Positions 24,269 through 33,424 are shown, numbered from the stretch's first letter. The stretch is 46,136 nt of DNA from Alistipes sp. (GCA_017505725.1 JAFVOR010000048.1:1-46136), one strand, 5' to 3'. Notes: a model not told the origin generated them from the letters alone. Translations and numbers: made by a program.

Positions 24269-25117
24269 CTACTTCTTCGAGCGGCCCTTCTTGGCGAGGC
24301 GGCTCTGCTGCGTGCGAAGGAACTCCTCCTTCTGCTCGTCGGTAACATAGGCCACATCATCGACATCGGCACCCTTGCGAACAGCCTGAATGTAGAGGTC
24401 GACAGCCTTGGCAAGCGATGGAGCCACAGGTGTAGGCGCACTGGTCTTGACGTGGATACCGCTCTCAACTGCGAGTTTGAGCGTACCCTCACCGAAAGTG
24501 GCGATGGTAGGCATCTCATCGACAGGGAGCTTCTCGCAGATGCTCTTCACATCCCACGGTGAGTAGAGCAACACCATATCGTACTCCTTGAGCTTCTCCG
24601 CCGAGATGTCGGTAGCGACGGTACGAGCCAGGATGATTGGTGTGTGCTGGATATTGAGACGGGCGAGAGCCTCGGGTATCTCGGGCTTGTGTGGCTCGCT
24701 GAGCGAGAGAAGCATCTTCTCCGCCTTGTTCTTCACAACGAGCTCGATAAGGCCCTGGAACGAGCCATCGGCAAACGATATCTTGCGCTTGCGATAGACG
24801 ATGTACTTCTGCAGATAGAGGGCAATACTCTCGGTCGAGCAGATGTACTTCATAGTCTCGGGTACGGTGATGCGGGCATCCTCACAGATGTGGAAGAAGC
24901 TGTCGATGGTAGTACGCGAAGTGAAAATGACTGCTGTGTGATCGAGGATATTTATTCGCTGACTGCGAAACTCCTTTGGGGTAATGCCGATAACCTTGAT
25001 TAGCGGATTGTAGTCAATTTCTACTTCGAGACGTTTGGAGAGTTCGTAGAATGGCGACTTCTCGATAATGGTCGGAGCAGGTTGTGCTACGAGGATTTTG
25101 TTAATGGTATTACTCAT
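24269..25117 (-). CDS. hemD: Uroporphyrinogen-III synthase
   Basis: A 282-residue protein from ATG 25117 ([15 protein letters not shown]); an ATG at 25138 is also possible. It should close and invert ring D of hydroxymethylbilane to give uroporphyrinogen III. The sequence fits the poorly conserved HemD fold: an N-terminal ILVAQP and [21 protein letters not shown] in the first domain, then [19 protein letters not shown] and [19 protein letters not shown] in the second. The C-terminus is a basic Lys/Arg-rich tail ([11 protein letters not shown]). No other heme genes are adjacent. Confidence 0.85.
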   Translation of the reverse strand: MSNTINKILVAQPAPTIIEKSPFYELSKRLEVEIDYNPLIKVIGITPKEFRSQRINILDHTAVIFTSRTTIDSFFHICEDARITVPETMKYICSTESIALYLQKYIVYRKRKISFADGSFQGLIELVVKNKAEKMLLSLSEPHKPEIPEALARLNIQHTPIILARTVATDISAEKLKEYDMVLLYSPWDVKSICEKLPVDEMPTIATFGEGTLKLAVESGIHVKTSAPTPVAPSLAKAVDLYIQAVRKGADVDDVAYVTDEQKEEFLRTQQSRLAKKGRSKK

Positions 25118-25140
25118 ATATTTTCTTGTTTTCTGCATAT

Positions 25141-25890
25141 TTAGCGCACTATCGGAGCAAGCAACAACGATAGCGGGAAAAATTCCAGGGCGCAAAGATA
25201 CAAAATCCAATGGAAAATAGAAAATCTTTGAGTATTAAAGAGTAAAAAAGAGTCTTTGACGAACAAAACAAGGGCTACAGAACTCACTGCAACAGAGATA
25301 TAAAAGGCGATTATCGCAACCACACCCTCGGTCAAAAGTGCCAAAATCACAAACGGAGTGACCACAATTATGGCTGTGCTGAAGTGAAGCAGCTTCAGAT
25401 GCCACATATTTATACAGGCCGCCTCGTGTCCGCTGATGAGCCCCACCAGGTAGAGCATACCTCGCTCAAAAAAGATGGTGGCAAAAATGGCGAGAAACGA
25501 CATAGCTCCGAACATCCACGCCGACATTGCGCCCATAGCGTGGCGCACCATCGCAAACTCCTCCATAACACCGAGGCGCATAACCACAAGCGAGAGCATC
25601 GAGACTCCGCCAAGGCTGGTCAAGATCTCTATATTGCGAATCTCCGACGAGAAGACGCTCAGATTGGAGTAGCTACTCCTGCCGATGAAGGATGAGAAGA
25701 GCACACGCAACGGATTGTTGTAGCACACCAATATAAATATAAAGAGGAGGGCGACCACTCCCGTAGCCACCTGATACCACGAACCAAGCGACGCAACGCC
25801 CGAGAGCACACGCTCGTCGATCTGCTCGACAAGTGTGCTACCCACGCCAAAAAGCTCCTCGGCTGTTATGGTATTCACCGCTTGATTCAT
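25141..25890 (-). CDS. DUF4271 membrane protein
   Basis: A 249-residue membrane protein of the Bacteroidota family DUF4271, with about six or seven hydrophobic segments (for example 41-57, 92-107, 120-142, 170-187 and 192-210). It has no catalytic motif that I can see. It starts 2 bases after the histidine kinase stop and ends 23 bases before the hemD start, so it is cotranscribed with both. Its conserved neighbourhood with hemD, rnpA and yidD suggests a membrane or envelope role. Confidence 0.85.
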   Translation of the reverse strand: MNQAVNTITAEELFGVGSTLVEQIDERVLSGVASLGSWYQVATGVVALLFIFILVCYNNPLRVLFSSFIGRSSYSNLSVFSSEIRNIEILTSLGGVSMLSLVVMRLGVMEEFAMVRHAMGAMSAWMFGAMSFLAIFATIFFERGMLYLVGLISGHEAACINMWHLKLLHFSTAIIVVTPFVILALLTEGVVAIIAFYISVAVSSVALVLFVKDSFLLFNTQRFSIFHWILYLCALEFFPLSLLLAPIVR

Positions 25891-25892
25891 CG

Positions 25893-27065
25893 CTACGCCT
25901 TTTTAAGTGTTACACGGAAGGTTGTACCCTTGCCAATCTCCGACTCGACAACTGCAATCTTGCCCTTGTGGTACTCCTCGACAATACGACGCGAGAGCGA
26001 GAGTCCAAGGCCCCAGCCTCGAGTCTTGGTGGTGTAGCCCGGCTCGAAGATGCGCTTCCACTTCGACTTTGGGATTCCCTTGCCCGTATCCGACACATCC
26101 ACCCACGCATATTTGCTATCCTCGCCGATTGTCACCGCCACTGCACCGTGTCCCTGCAGGGCATCGAGGGCGTTCTTCACCAGATTCTCGACAACCCACT
26201 CAAAGAGTGCAACATTCAGCTTGGCCTTCACGGTTTCGATGGCGAGACCGTTATATTCGAGCGTGACATTGCGAGGTATGCGCTTGCGGAAGTACATCAC
26301 CGAGTTGCCCACCACCTCGTTGAGCGACTCCACCGAGAGAGGTGCCTCCGAGCCAATCTTCGAGAAGCGGTCGACAATCTTCATCAGGTGTGCCAAGTCC
26401 TTCTGCATCTCGTCGACGGCCATCTGGTCGACAGGTTGCTCACGCAGATACTCAATCCAGCCGAGCAGTGACGATGTAGGAGTGCCGAGCTGATGTGCAG
26501 TCTCCTTGGCGAGTCCCACCCATACACGGCTCTGCTCATTCTGCTTCATCGAGCGGAAGGCCATAAATATCACCATCACAAAGACCACAATGATGAATAT
26601 CTGGATGTATGGGAAGATGTAGAGTGTCTGCAGCGTGAGCGAGTGACCATAGAAGATGATGTGGTTGTGGGTCTGTGTCCACCAGAACCTCACCACGATA
26701 GGGACATTGTCGCTTGCCATACGGTCCAGAGTGGCGTGAAGCAACTCGGGTGACTCGATAACCTCGTGCGGTATGAGGTGGTGCGAGATAACTCGCAGAT
26801 TCTCGTCGGTGATGATAAAGGGGATGTTGTTGCGGTTCGAGATGATGCTTGTAACCAGCGGATCGTTCAGGTAGTCGCCCATAGCGTCACGATTGACCCT
26901 CTCCATAGCCGCTGCCCAGAGCTCCACATCGTGCTTCTCCTTGATGTGCAACGCCTCGGCCATTCGATTGGTCATCAGCAACGAGACCGCAATAAGCAGT
27001 GTGGCGAGCACCAGCACGATAACTCGACCATTCTCGAAAATCTTATTTTTGAGTCGCAACAGCAT
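25893..27065 (-). CDS. Membrane sensor histidine kinase (orphan)
   Basis: A 390-residue kinase. A first membrane helix (about 13-32), a roughly 115-residue periplasmic sensor, and a second helix (150-170) are followed by the dimerisation domain with the phospho-accepting His191 (KETAHQLGTPTSSLLGW). The ATP-binding domain has the N box (ENLVKNALDA), DTGKGIP and GWGLGLSLS. No HAMP or PAS domain is evident. No response regulator gene is next to it, so its partner is elsewhere. It is packed between the S41 protease gene (9-base gap) and DUF4271. Confidence 0.93.
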   Translation of the reverse strand: MLLRLKNKIFENGRVIVLVLATLLIAVSLLMTNRMAEALHIKEKHDVELWAAAMERVNRDAMGDYLNDPLVTSIISNRNNIPFIITDENLRVISHHLIPHEVIESPELLHATLDRMASDNVPIVVRFWWTQTHNHIIFYGHSLTLQTLYIFPYIQIFIIVVFVMVIFMAFRSMKQNEQSRVWVGLAKETAHQLGTPTSSLLGWIEYLREQPVDQMAVDEMQKDLAHLMKIVDRFSKIGSEAPLSVESLNEVVGNSVMYFRKRIPRNVTLEYNGLAIETVKAKLNVALFEWVVENLVKNALDALQGHGAVAVTIGEDSKYAWVDVSDTGKGIPKSKWKRIFEPGYTTKTRGWGLGLSLSRRIVEEYHKGKIAVVESEIGKGTTFRVTLKKA

Positions 27066-27074
27066 CTTTTTTCA

Positions 27075-28733
27075 CTACTTTCTCGCTGTATCTTGCGAGG
27101 TGAGTATGCGCTCGTACTCCGCCTTGTCGGCAAGAGTCTCGATGGCTACCTTGAGCTCCTTGTCACTACGCAACGAGGAGGCAATCACACCCTCGGCATA
27201 GGCGTAGCGCAACACAATATTCTGATTGATCTGCTCCAGGATGTCGTCGCGGAAGGTCTCGAAGCAGCTTCGTTTGTCGTCGTTGAGCCCCTTGTCGATA
27301 GTCGCCAAAGCCTCCTCGAGCGAGTCGTTGCGCTCCTTCTTGAGTGCCGAGCGCAGCTTCTCGAGTGCCACACGCGACTCCGACTTGTAAGGTATATCGC
27401 GCTCCATAGCCATAACCACGAAGTCGGCATAATCCTTCTCCGAGATCGAGAAGTTCTTCACATCTATCGGGGTGGCGTGATGCTGCTTGTAGTAGATATC
27501 GCCAAACTCCTCTACCACACCTGTCAAATAGAGCACCAGCGCAAAAGTGCTCACATATTTGCTGTCGACACGCCTGTCGGGCATAATGCCGCCGCCATCG
27601 TAGACCTTGCGACCACGCGCAGTCTTGAACTCGTTGATAAGCGAATCGGCAACCGCCTCGGCACGACCCTCCTTCGAGTAGTTCATAGCCTGAATGCAGC
27701 GTCCCGATGGGATGTAGTACTTGGCGGTAGTGACCTTGGCATAGGCGTTATAGCCCAAAGGCAATGTACTCTGCACCAAGCCCTTACCAAAACTGCGCTG
27801 ACCAACTACAACTCCTCGATCCAAGTCCTGAATGGCTCCCGCCACAATCTCGGCTGCCGATGCACTGTTGCCATTGATGAGCACCACGATAGGAATCGAT
27901 GGAAGCAGTGGCTCATACTGTGTATGGAGTGTCTCCATCACGCCATTGCGACCTCGCATCTCGACCACCTTCGTACCCTTAGGCACAAAGAGCGAGAGCA
28001 CCTTCACAGCCGACTGCAACAGGCCACCGCCATTGTTACGATAGTCGAGCACAAGGCCCTTCAACTCGCCCTTGCTCTGCAGGCGGAGAATAGCTGCACG
28101 CATATCCTCGTAGCACTTATCGGTGAAGTCGGCGTGGCGAATGTAGCCTACGCCATCTGCAACATAGTCGGCGTAGGTGATGCTAGGTATCGAGATGCGC
28201 TGACGGCGAATCTTCAACTCCTCGCGCACGCCCGTGAGCAGACGCTCAACGGTGACCTTAACCGTAGTATTAGGCTCTCCACGCAACGCCTTGCTGATAT
28301 TCTCGATCTCGGCACCACGCATATCTTTGCCATCGATAGCCACAATCTTATCGCCAATCTTGAGGCCACTTTCGTCGGCAGGCGATCCCTTGTATGGCTC
28401 GGCAATGATGACATAGTCACCCTTCTTGCGGATGAGCGAACCGATACCGCCATAGCGACCGGTGGTCATCTGCTCGAAGTCGGGCATCTCCTTCTCGGAG
28501 ATGAAGTCGGTGTAGGGGTCGAGCTTGGCAGTTATGCCCGCAGCTCCATTTTTCATCATCTCGTCGGCATCGACCTTATCGACATATTGGGTGGAGATGG
28601 CGTGCATAAAGTTGACCATAATCTCCATATTGCGTCCCAAGCCAAAATCGTTGCGAGTGGCGAATATGCCACCCACAAAAACCGAGACTGCCACAATGGC
28701 AATCAGTGTGTATTTCAGAATCCTACGCTTCAT
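27075..28733 (-). CDS. S41-family C-terminal processing peptidase
   Basis: A 552-residue protease with an N-terminal anchor (residues 8-24). A PDZ domain spans about 95-170 (GGIGSLI.. and SPADESGLKIGDKIVAIDG). The catalytic serine is Ser292 in NGNSASAAEI and the lysine is Lys317 in QRSFGKGLVQS. The C-terminal helical extension is typical of the longer Prc/CtpA-type proteases. It should trim periplasmic proteins at their C-termini. It starts 3 bases after the stop of the preceding small membrane protein. Confidence 0.94.
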   Translation of the reverse strand: MKRRILKYTLIAIVAVSVFVGGIFATRNDFGLGRNMEIMVNFMHAISTQYVDKVDADEMMKNGAAGITAKLDPYTDFISEKEMPDFEQMTTGRYGGIGSLIRKKGDYVIIAEPYKGSPADESGLKIGDKIVAIDGKDMRGAEIENISKALRGEPNTTVKVTVERLLTGVREELKIRRQRISIPSITYADYVADGVGYIRHADFTDKCYEDMRAAILRLQSKGELKGLVLDYRNNGGGLLQSAVKVLSLFVPKGTKVVEMRGRNGVMETLHTQYEPLLPSIPIVVLINGNSASAAEIVAGAIQDLDRGVVVGQRSFGKGLVQSTLPLGYNAYAKVTTAKYYIPSGRCIQAMNYSKEGRAEAVADSLINEFKTARGRKVYDGGGIMPDRRVDSKYVSTFALVLYLTGVVEEFGDIYYKQHHATPIDVKNFSISEKDYADFVVMAMERDIPYKSESRVALEKLRSALKKERNDSLEEALATIDKGLNDDKRSCFETFRDDILEQINQNIVLRYAYAEGVIASSLRSDKELKVAIETLADKAEYERILTSQDTARK

Positions 28734-28736
28734 CTC

Positions 28737-29222
28737 TTAAATCTCTCCTCGCTCACGGCGGTGTTTGTTCGTAATGTATCGCTCGGCATCGTAGGCCATA
28801 CGCACAGAGTAGCTGCGCAGTCCATCAACCTCGACTTGGTTGCCATTCTGGCGAACTCGCACCTCATCTTCGAAGAGGCGCATCAAGCGACGGAGTCCAT
28901 CGGCACGATAGACCAACTCGCTCTCACTCGCCGACACAAGCCTCAACCCTACAACCTCGGCTGCCATATCCAACTGCTCGTGGTCGGCCACGATATCGGC
29001 CTCGAACGAACGCTTGGCAAAACCGAAAAACGGATAGGTGGCGGCAAGCAAGATGATGCCTACGACCATACCCCAGCCTCGCCAGGTGGCAAACATCAGT
29101 TGCCAACGCTCGGCAAAGGTTACAGGCAGATGATCGGTGTAGTGCGCCAATGCCATAAATGCCACATATACAACGCAAAAAGCGATAAAATATTTTACAC
29201 TTCTCAAAAGATACTTTTTCAT
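28737..29222 (-). CDS. Small membrane protein of unknown function
   Basis: A 161-residue protein with two predicted membrane helices (about 9-27 and 49-67), followed by a cytoplasmic beta-strand domain (VVGLRLVSASESELVYRADGLRRLMRLFEDEVRVRQNGNQVEVDGLRSYSVRM). No known family is recognised. Its stop is 3 bases before the S41 peptidase start, so the two are translated together. It is the first gene after a 91-base AT-rich gap from ispH. Confidence 0.75.
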   Translation of the reverse strand: MKKYLLRSVKYFIAFCVVYVAFMALAHYTDHLPVTFAERWQLMFATWRGWGMVVGIILLAATYPFFGFAKRSFEADIVADHEQLDMAAEVVGLRLVSASESELVYRADGLRRLMRLFEDEVRVRQNGNQVEVDGLRSYSVRMAYDAERYITNKHRRERGEI

Positions 29223-29313
29223 ATTTTGGTGTGTTTGGTTTTTTCTTTGGGGAGTTTAGGGAGTTTAAAGAATTTAGGGAATTTAAGGAAAAATAATTTT
29301 TAATTCTTAATTT

Positions 29314-30165
29314 TTAATTTTTAATTTCCTTCGCCACTTCCTCCATCAACCACTTTGGAGTGGAGGTAGCACCGCAAATACCCACACTCTCGACACCCTC
29401 GAACCACTCTCGTTGCAGTTCACTTGCCTCCTCGATATTGTAGGAGCGCTCGTTTGCCCCCTGACAGATGTTGTAGAGCACCTTGCCATTGCTCGACTTG
29501 CGTCCGCAGACAAAGATTATGACATCGTGCTTTGCTGCGAACTCGCGCAGATGCTCCTCACGCGAGGATACTCGACGACAGATGGTGTCGTCAACCGTCA
29601 ACAATGCCTCGCTCGAGAGTCGCTCACGCATAATTTCGGCAAGACAACGGAACTTCTCGATGCTCTGTGTTGTCTGCGAGAGGTAGTATATCGGGCGTGT
29701 GAAATCTATCTGCTCTAAGTCTGCTTCGCACTCCACCACGACAGCCTTCTCATTGACCTGACCCGTCAAGCCGACAACCTCGGCGTGTCCACGCTTGCCC
29801 AAGATAACAACCGTACCTCCCACCTTCGACATAGCCTCGTATGCCGCCTTTACCTTGCGCTGCAAGGCCGCCACCACAGGGCAGGTGGCATCTATCACCT
29901 CCACGCCATAACGCTCGGCAAGATGGTAGGTCATAGGTGGCTCTCCGTGTGCACGAATCAACATTCGTTTGCCACCGAGTGTGGGGATATCTTCGTGCGA
30001 GATTGTTCGCAAACCCAGGGCTTCGAGACGCTGCACCTCCATACGGTTGTGCACAATATCGCCCAACGAAGCTACACTACCACTCCGTAACGCCTGCTCT
30101 GCCTCGTTGATGGCTCGCACCACACCAAAGCAAAAACCCGAATTTGTGTCTATCTCAACTCTCAA
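29314..30165 (-). CDS. ispH: 4-hydroxy-3-methylbut-2-enyl diphosphate reductase
   Basis: A 283-residue iron-sulfur enzyme that makes isopentenyl and dimethylallyl diphosphate in the last step of the MEP pathway. The three cluster ligands are Cys12 (SGFCFGV), Cys95 (DATCPVV) and Cys196 (DDTIC). The start is a TTG at 30165, the only usable codon: an in-frame TGA (30171-30169) lies one codon further upstream, and MRVEIDTNSGFCFG matches the canonical N-terminus. The start sits in a short heptamer repeat of GTTGAGA and GTTGAAA. It lies 14 bases after the cmk stop. Confidence 0.95.
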   Translation of the reverse strand: MRVEIDTNSGFCFGVVRAINEAEQALRSGSVASLGDIVHNRMEVQRLEALGLRTISHEDIPTLGGKRMLIRAHGEPPMTYHLAERYGVEVIDATCPVVAALQRKVKAAYEAMSKVGGTVVILGKRGHAEVVGLTGQVNEKAVVVECEADLEQIDFTRPIYYLSQTTQSIEKFRCLAEIMRERLSSEALLTVDDTICRRVSSREEHLREFAAKHDVIIFVCGRKSSNGKVLYNICQGANERSYNIEEASELQREWFEGVESVGICGATSTPKWLMEEVAKEIKN

Positions 30166-30179
30166 CTTTCAACTCTCAA

Positions 30180-30884
30180 CTAAAGAGTGCTTTGCACTCG
30201 TTGGAACTCCTTGTCGAACCACTCCATCTGCTCCTCTACGGTCATATGGCTATTGTCGAGCACGATGGCATCCTCCGCCTGCTGCAATGGCGAGATGGCA
30301 CGACTCATATCGGCCTTATCGCGCGAAACCACATTCTCGAGAATCTCCTCGAACGACACCTTGTCGCCCTTGGCGGTGAGTTCGGCATAGCGACGCTCGG
30401 CACGCACCTTGGCATCGGCCGTCATAAATATCTTCAACTCGGCATCGGGGAATACCACCGTACCGATGTCACGACCATCCATCACAACACCTTTGGCGCG
30501 TCCCATCTCCTGCTGCATCGCAACGAGTTTCTCACGCACCTCGGCAATGGCACTTACGGGGCTTACACAGTTCGACACCTCGATGGTGCGAATCTTACCC
30601 TCAACCAGATCGCCATTGACATAGATATCGCTGGCTCCTCGCTGCGGATTGAAGCGGAAGGTGATGGTAATCTCGTCGAGAAGCTTCACCACAGCATCCT
30701 CGTCGACCATACCCGAGCGAATGGCTCCGTGCTCGAGGGCATAGAGCGTCACAGCGCGATACATAGCACCTGTGTCGATGAAAATATAGCCGAGTCGTTG
30801 AGCAATGCTCTTGGCAAATGTGCTCTTACCGCACGAGGAGAATCCGTCGAGCGCAATGATAATCTTCTTAGTTGATTGTGCCAT
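30180..30884 (-). CDS. cmk: Cytidylate kinase
   Basis: A 234-residue kinase that phosphorylates CMP and dCMP with ATP. The P-loop is GFSSCGKST (about 14-22), DTGAMYRAVTLYAL follows, and the conserved DGRDIGTVVFPDAELKIFMTA region is present, with RRYAELTAKGDKVSFEEI and SRDKADMSRAISPLQ in the C-terminal part. All are standard for Cmk. It overlaps the LysE-family gene by 17 bases and is followed by ispH, so the three form an operon. Confidence 0.96.
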   Translation of the reverse strand: MAQSTKKIIIALDGFSSCGKSTFAKSIAQRLGYIFIDTGAMYRAVTLYALEHGAIRSGMVDEDAVVKLLDEITITFRFNPQRGASDIYVNGDLVEGKIRTIEVSNCVSPVSAIAEVREKLVAMQQEMGRAKGVVMDGRDIGTVVFPDAELKIFMTADAKVRAERRYAELTAKGDKVSFEEILENVVSRDKADMSRAISPLQQAEDAIVLDNSHMTVEEQMEWFDKEFQRVQSTL

Positions 30885-31545
30885 TTGGGATAGATGATAC
30901 TACTGTCGAAAGTATGGTTATGACTCCGAGGAGTCCTATGATAATACCCGCTACGCGGTTGATAATATGCATATGATGAGGGCGGAATCGGCTGCGGAAG
31001 AGGCTGATGATGAGCGTAAGCACAAACCACCACAACACTGCACCTGCCAAGAAGCCCGACAAGACAAGCATACTCGACACTATAGAGGCCATATCGCGCG
31101 AGCCATCGTGCGACTCTACGCCAAGCATCGCAAAGAAGGCGAGAATGTAGGGGATGACCGTCACGAAGTTCGCCATCGTAAAGCCGAACATCGAGACAAA
31201 GTCACGCCACGAGGTGGTCGATCCTGTACGGTTGCGACGAATCTGCGGTGCAGGCTTCTGGAAGAATATGACCACACCGACAATCACCACGAAGATACCA
31301 CCAAGAATCGAGATTATATCCTTGTACTGCTCGATCTGCGTCTTGAGCAGGGCGTAGAAGAAGAAGGCGATAATGGCCATCAGTGTATCGGCACACGCCA
31401 CACCCATACCCGAGAGGAATCCCGACTTACGGCTCTTGCTCAGGGTGCGCTGGATGCACAACACCGCCACAGGGCCCACCGTAATTGATGATGCCAAGCC
31501 GACGGTAACGCCGCGCAACAAAAGTTCCATATTGACGCTTATCAT
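30868..31545 (-). CDS. LysE-family amino-acid exporter
   Basis: A 225-residue inner-membrane protein with about six membrane helices (GVTVGLASSITVGPVAVLCIQ, CADTLMAIIAFFFYALL, IISILGGIFVVIVGVVIFF and later segments). The early GxxxSxTVGP pattern is typical of the LysE/RhtB exporters. The substrate is unknown; amino acids or derivatives are exported by relatives. I took ATG 31545, with ATG 31530 as an alternative. A -7 element TATATTTG on the minus strand (31598-31591) lies 46 bases upstream, and this gene heads the long minus-strand operon. Confidence 0.85.
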   Translation of the reverse strand: MISVNMELLLRGVTVGLASSITVGPVAVLCIQRTLSKSRKSGFLSGMGVACADTLMAIIAFFFYALLKTQIEQYKDIISILGGIFVVIVGVVIFFQKPAPQIRRNRTGSTTSWRDFVSMFGFTMANFVTVIPYILAFFAMLGVESHDGSRDMASIVSSMLVLSGFLAGAVLWWFVLTLIISLFRSRFRPHHMHIINRVAGIIIGLLGVITILSTVVSSIPNGTIN

Positions 31546-31732
31546 AACTTTCTACTTCTGAATTTGGTCGCAGTAAAGCAAATTACTCGGCAAATATATT
31601 AAAAATATATTAAACATCCTATACTGCCACACCATTTATCGCACCTGCATTTTGCGTGCCTTGCCTGCCGCATTGTTTTTTTATTGTTGATAACTTATGG
31701 TCGAACAGGAGGTTTTTGACACAATAATTGCG

Positions 31733-31740
31733 TAACTTTG
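31733..31740 (+). promoter_or_regulatory. -7 promoter element of the DUF3467 gene
   Basis: TAACTTTG, matching TAnnTTTG, 23 bases before the start codon. A TTTTTG lies 14 bases upstream, closer than the usual 19. Confidence 0.55.
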
Positions 31741-31763
31741 CAAGTAGAAAATAACCAGGAATT

Positions 31764-32063
31764 ATGAACGATTTGAAACAACACGGAATAGATGTAGAGC
31801 TCGACCCCGAAGTAGCAAAGGGTCACTACTCGAACCTCGCCATCATATCGCACTCGACATCGGAGTTTATCATCGACTTTGCGTCGCTTCTGCCGGGTAT
31901 GCCAAAGGCGGCTGTCAACAGCCGCATAATCCTCACCCCCGAGCACGCCAAGCGACTACTCCTCTCGTTGCAGGACAATGTGGCACGTTACGAGACCAAC
32001 ATAGGTCGCATCGAGTTGCAGCAACCCCAGGTTACGGAAAATTTCAGTAGCAAGTTGAACTAA
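31764..32063 (+). CDS. DUF3467 protein
   Basis: A 99-residue protein of family DUF3467: HYSNLAIISHSTSEFIIDFASLLPGMPKAAVNSRIILTPEHAKRLLLSLQDNVARYE matches the family pattern. Its function is unknown. In Bacteroides it commonly follows rpoC; here it stands alone with its own promoter and terminator. It is soluble, without signal peptide. Confidence 0.9.
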   Translation: MNDLKQHGIDVELDPEVAKGHYSNLAIISHSTSEFIIDFASLLPGMPKAAVNSRIILTPEHAKRLLLSLQDNVARYETNIGRIELQQPQVTENFSSKLN

Positions 32064-32098
32064 ACAACAAAGGCTGACCCAAGTCAGCCTTTGTTGTT
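32063..32098 (+). terminator. Terminator of the DUF3467 gene
   Basis: AACAACAAAGGCTGAC (32063-32078), a 4-base loop CCAA, then GTCAGCCTTTGTTGTT: a 16-bp perfect stem at the end of the gene. Converging murA lies 16 bases further. Confidence 0.85.
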
Positions 32099-32113
32099 AC
32101 TATATTCATATTT

Positions 32114-33424
32114 CTACTCGTCCAATCGGATGATATTTGCACCGATGGCATTGAGTCGTCCCTCGATGTCGCGATAGCCACGGTCGATCTGGTCGATATT
32201 CTGGATGGTGCTCACGCCATCGGCACTCATTGCAGCGATGAGCAGTGCCACACCTGCACGAATATCAGGCGACGACATCTTGGCAGCACGCAACTGATGC
32301 TGGTGATCCTGACCAATGACCGCTGCACGGTGAGGGTCGCAGAGGATAATCTGTGCGCCCATATCAATCAACTTATCGACAAAGAAGAGACGGCTCTCGA
32401 ACATCTTCTGGTGGATGAGTACCGTACCCTTCGCCTGTGTCGCCACAACGAGGAAAATCGACAACAAGTCAGGTGTTAAGCCCGGCCACGGAGCATCGGC
32501 AATGGTCATAATCGAGCCATCGATAAAGCTCTCGATGCTGTAGTGATCCTGTTGCGGGATGTAGAGGTCGTCTCCGTGTCGCTCCATTGCGATGCCGAGG
32601 CGTGCAAACTGCGCAGGGATGATGCCGAGATTCTCGAACGACACACCCTTGATGGTGAGCTCCGAGCGGTTCATTGCCGCCATACCGATGAAGCTACCCA
32701 CCTCAATCATATCGGGCAGCATTGTGTGGATAGTACCACCGAGCGACTCCACGCCCTCGATCTCGAGGAGATTCGAGCCTACACCCGAAATCTTAGCACC
32801 CATACGGTTGAGCATCTTGCACAACTGCTGCAGATAAGGCTCGCAGGCTGCGTTGTAGATGGTGGTCTTGCCCTTGGCAAGCACTGCCGCCATCACGATA
32901 TTGGCAGTACCCGTCACCGACGCCTCGTCGAGCAACATATAGGTACCCTTAAGCTGCTTGGCACGCACCGAGAAGAAGGACTCGGCAGCATCGAAGTCGA
33001 ACTCCGCACCGAGCTTCTGGAAGCCGATAAAGTGGGTGTCAAGACGACGGCGGCCAATCTTATCGCCTCCCGGCTTTGGGATGTAACCCACGCCGAAACG
33101 GGCCAAGAGTGGACCGACAATCATCACCGAGCCACGCAGACGGGCACAACGGTTGCGATAGTCGTCGCTGGTGAGGTAATCGAGGTTAATATCCTTGGCG
33201 CAGAAGGAGTAGCAATCCTCGCCAAGACGCTCGACCTTCACACCCATAGCCTTGAGGAGTTCGATGAGCTGCATAATGTCGAGAATCTGCGGGATGTTGT
33301 CGACCACAACCTTCTCCTCGGTGAGGAGTGTGGCGCAGATTATCTGCAACGCCTCGTTCTTTGCACCTTGCGGCTTGATCTCGCCCGAAAGACGACGACC
33401 ACCTTCAACTTTGAAATATGCCAT
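32114..33424 (-). CDS. murA: UDP-N-acetylglucosamine 1-carboxyvinyltransferase, Cys-to-Asp active site
   Basis: A 436-residue enzyme that transfers enolpyruvate from phosphoenolpyruvate to UDP-GlcNAc, the first committed step of peptidoglycan synthesis. I chose ATG 33424 for the canonical MAYFKVEGGRRLSGEIKPQGAKNEAL start. The active-site loop reads PKPGGDKIGRRRLDTH: Asp121 occupies the position of the Cys attacked by fosfomycin (Cys115 in E. coli, PGGCxIGxRPVDLH). Asp at this site is known in Mycobacterium, Chlamydia and Borrelia and makes them insensitive. It is downstream of the AXE1-like gene by 50 bases. Confidence 0.96.
   Translation of the reverse strand: MAYFKVEGGRRLSGEIKPQGAKNEALQIICATLLTEEKVVVDNIPQILDIMQLIELLKAMGVKVERLGEDCYSFCAKDINLDYLTSDDYRNRCARLRGSVMIVGPLLARFGVGYIPKPGGDKIGRRRLDTHFIGFQKLGAEFDFDAAESFFSVRAKQLKGTYMLLDEASVTGTANIVMAAVLAKGKTTIYNAACEPYLQQLCKMLNRMGAKISGVGSNLLEIEGVESLGGTIHTMLPDMIEVGSFIGMAAMNRSELTIKGVSFENLGIIPAQFARLGIAMERHGDDLYIPQQDHYSIESFIDGSIMTIADAPWPGLTPDLLSIFLVVATQAKGTVLIHQKMFESRLFFVDKLIDMGAQIILCDPHRAAVIGQDHQHQLRAAKMSSPDIRAGVALLIAAMSADGVSTIQNIDQIDRGYRDIEGRLNAIGANIIRLDE

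Noticed and set aside
26766-29303. An 845-codon plus-strand open frame opposite the kinase, protease and small membrane protein genes
   Set aside because: It lies antisense to three well-supported genes with catalytic motifs, is rich in His and Leu as expected for a shadow frame, and has no promoter or recognisable domain.
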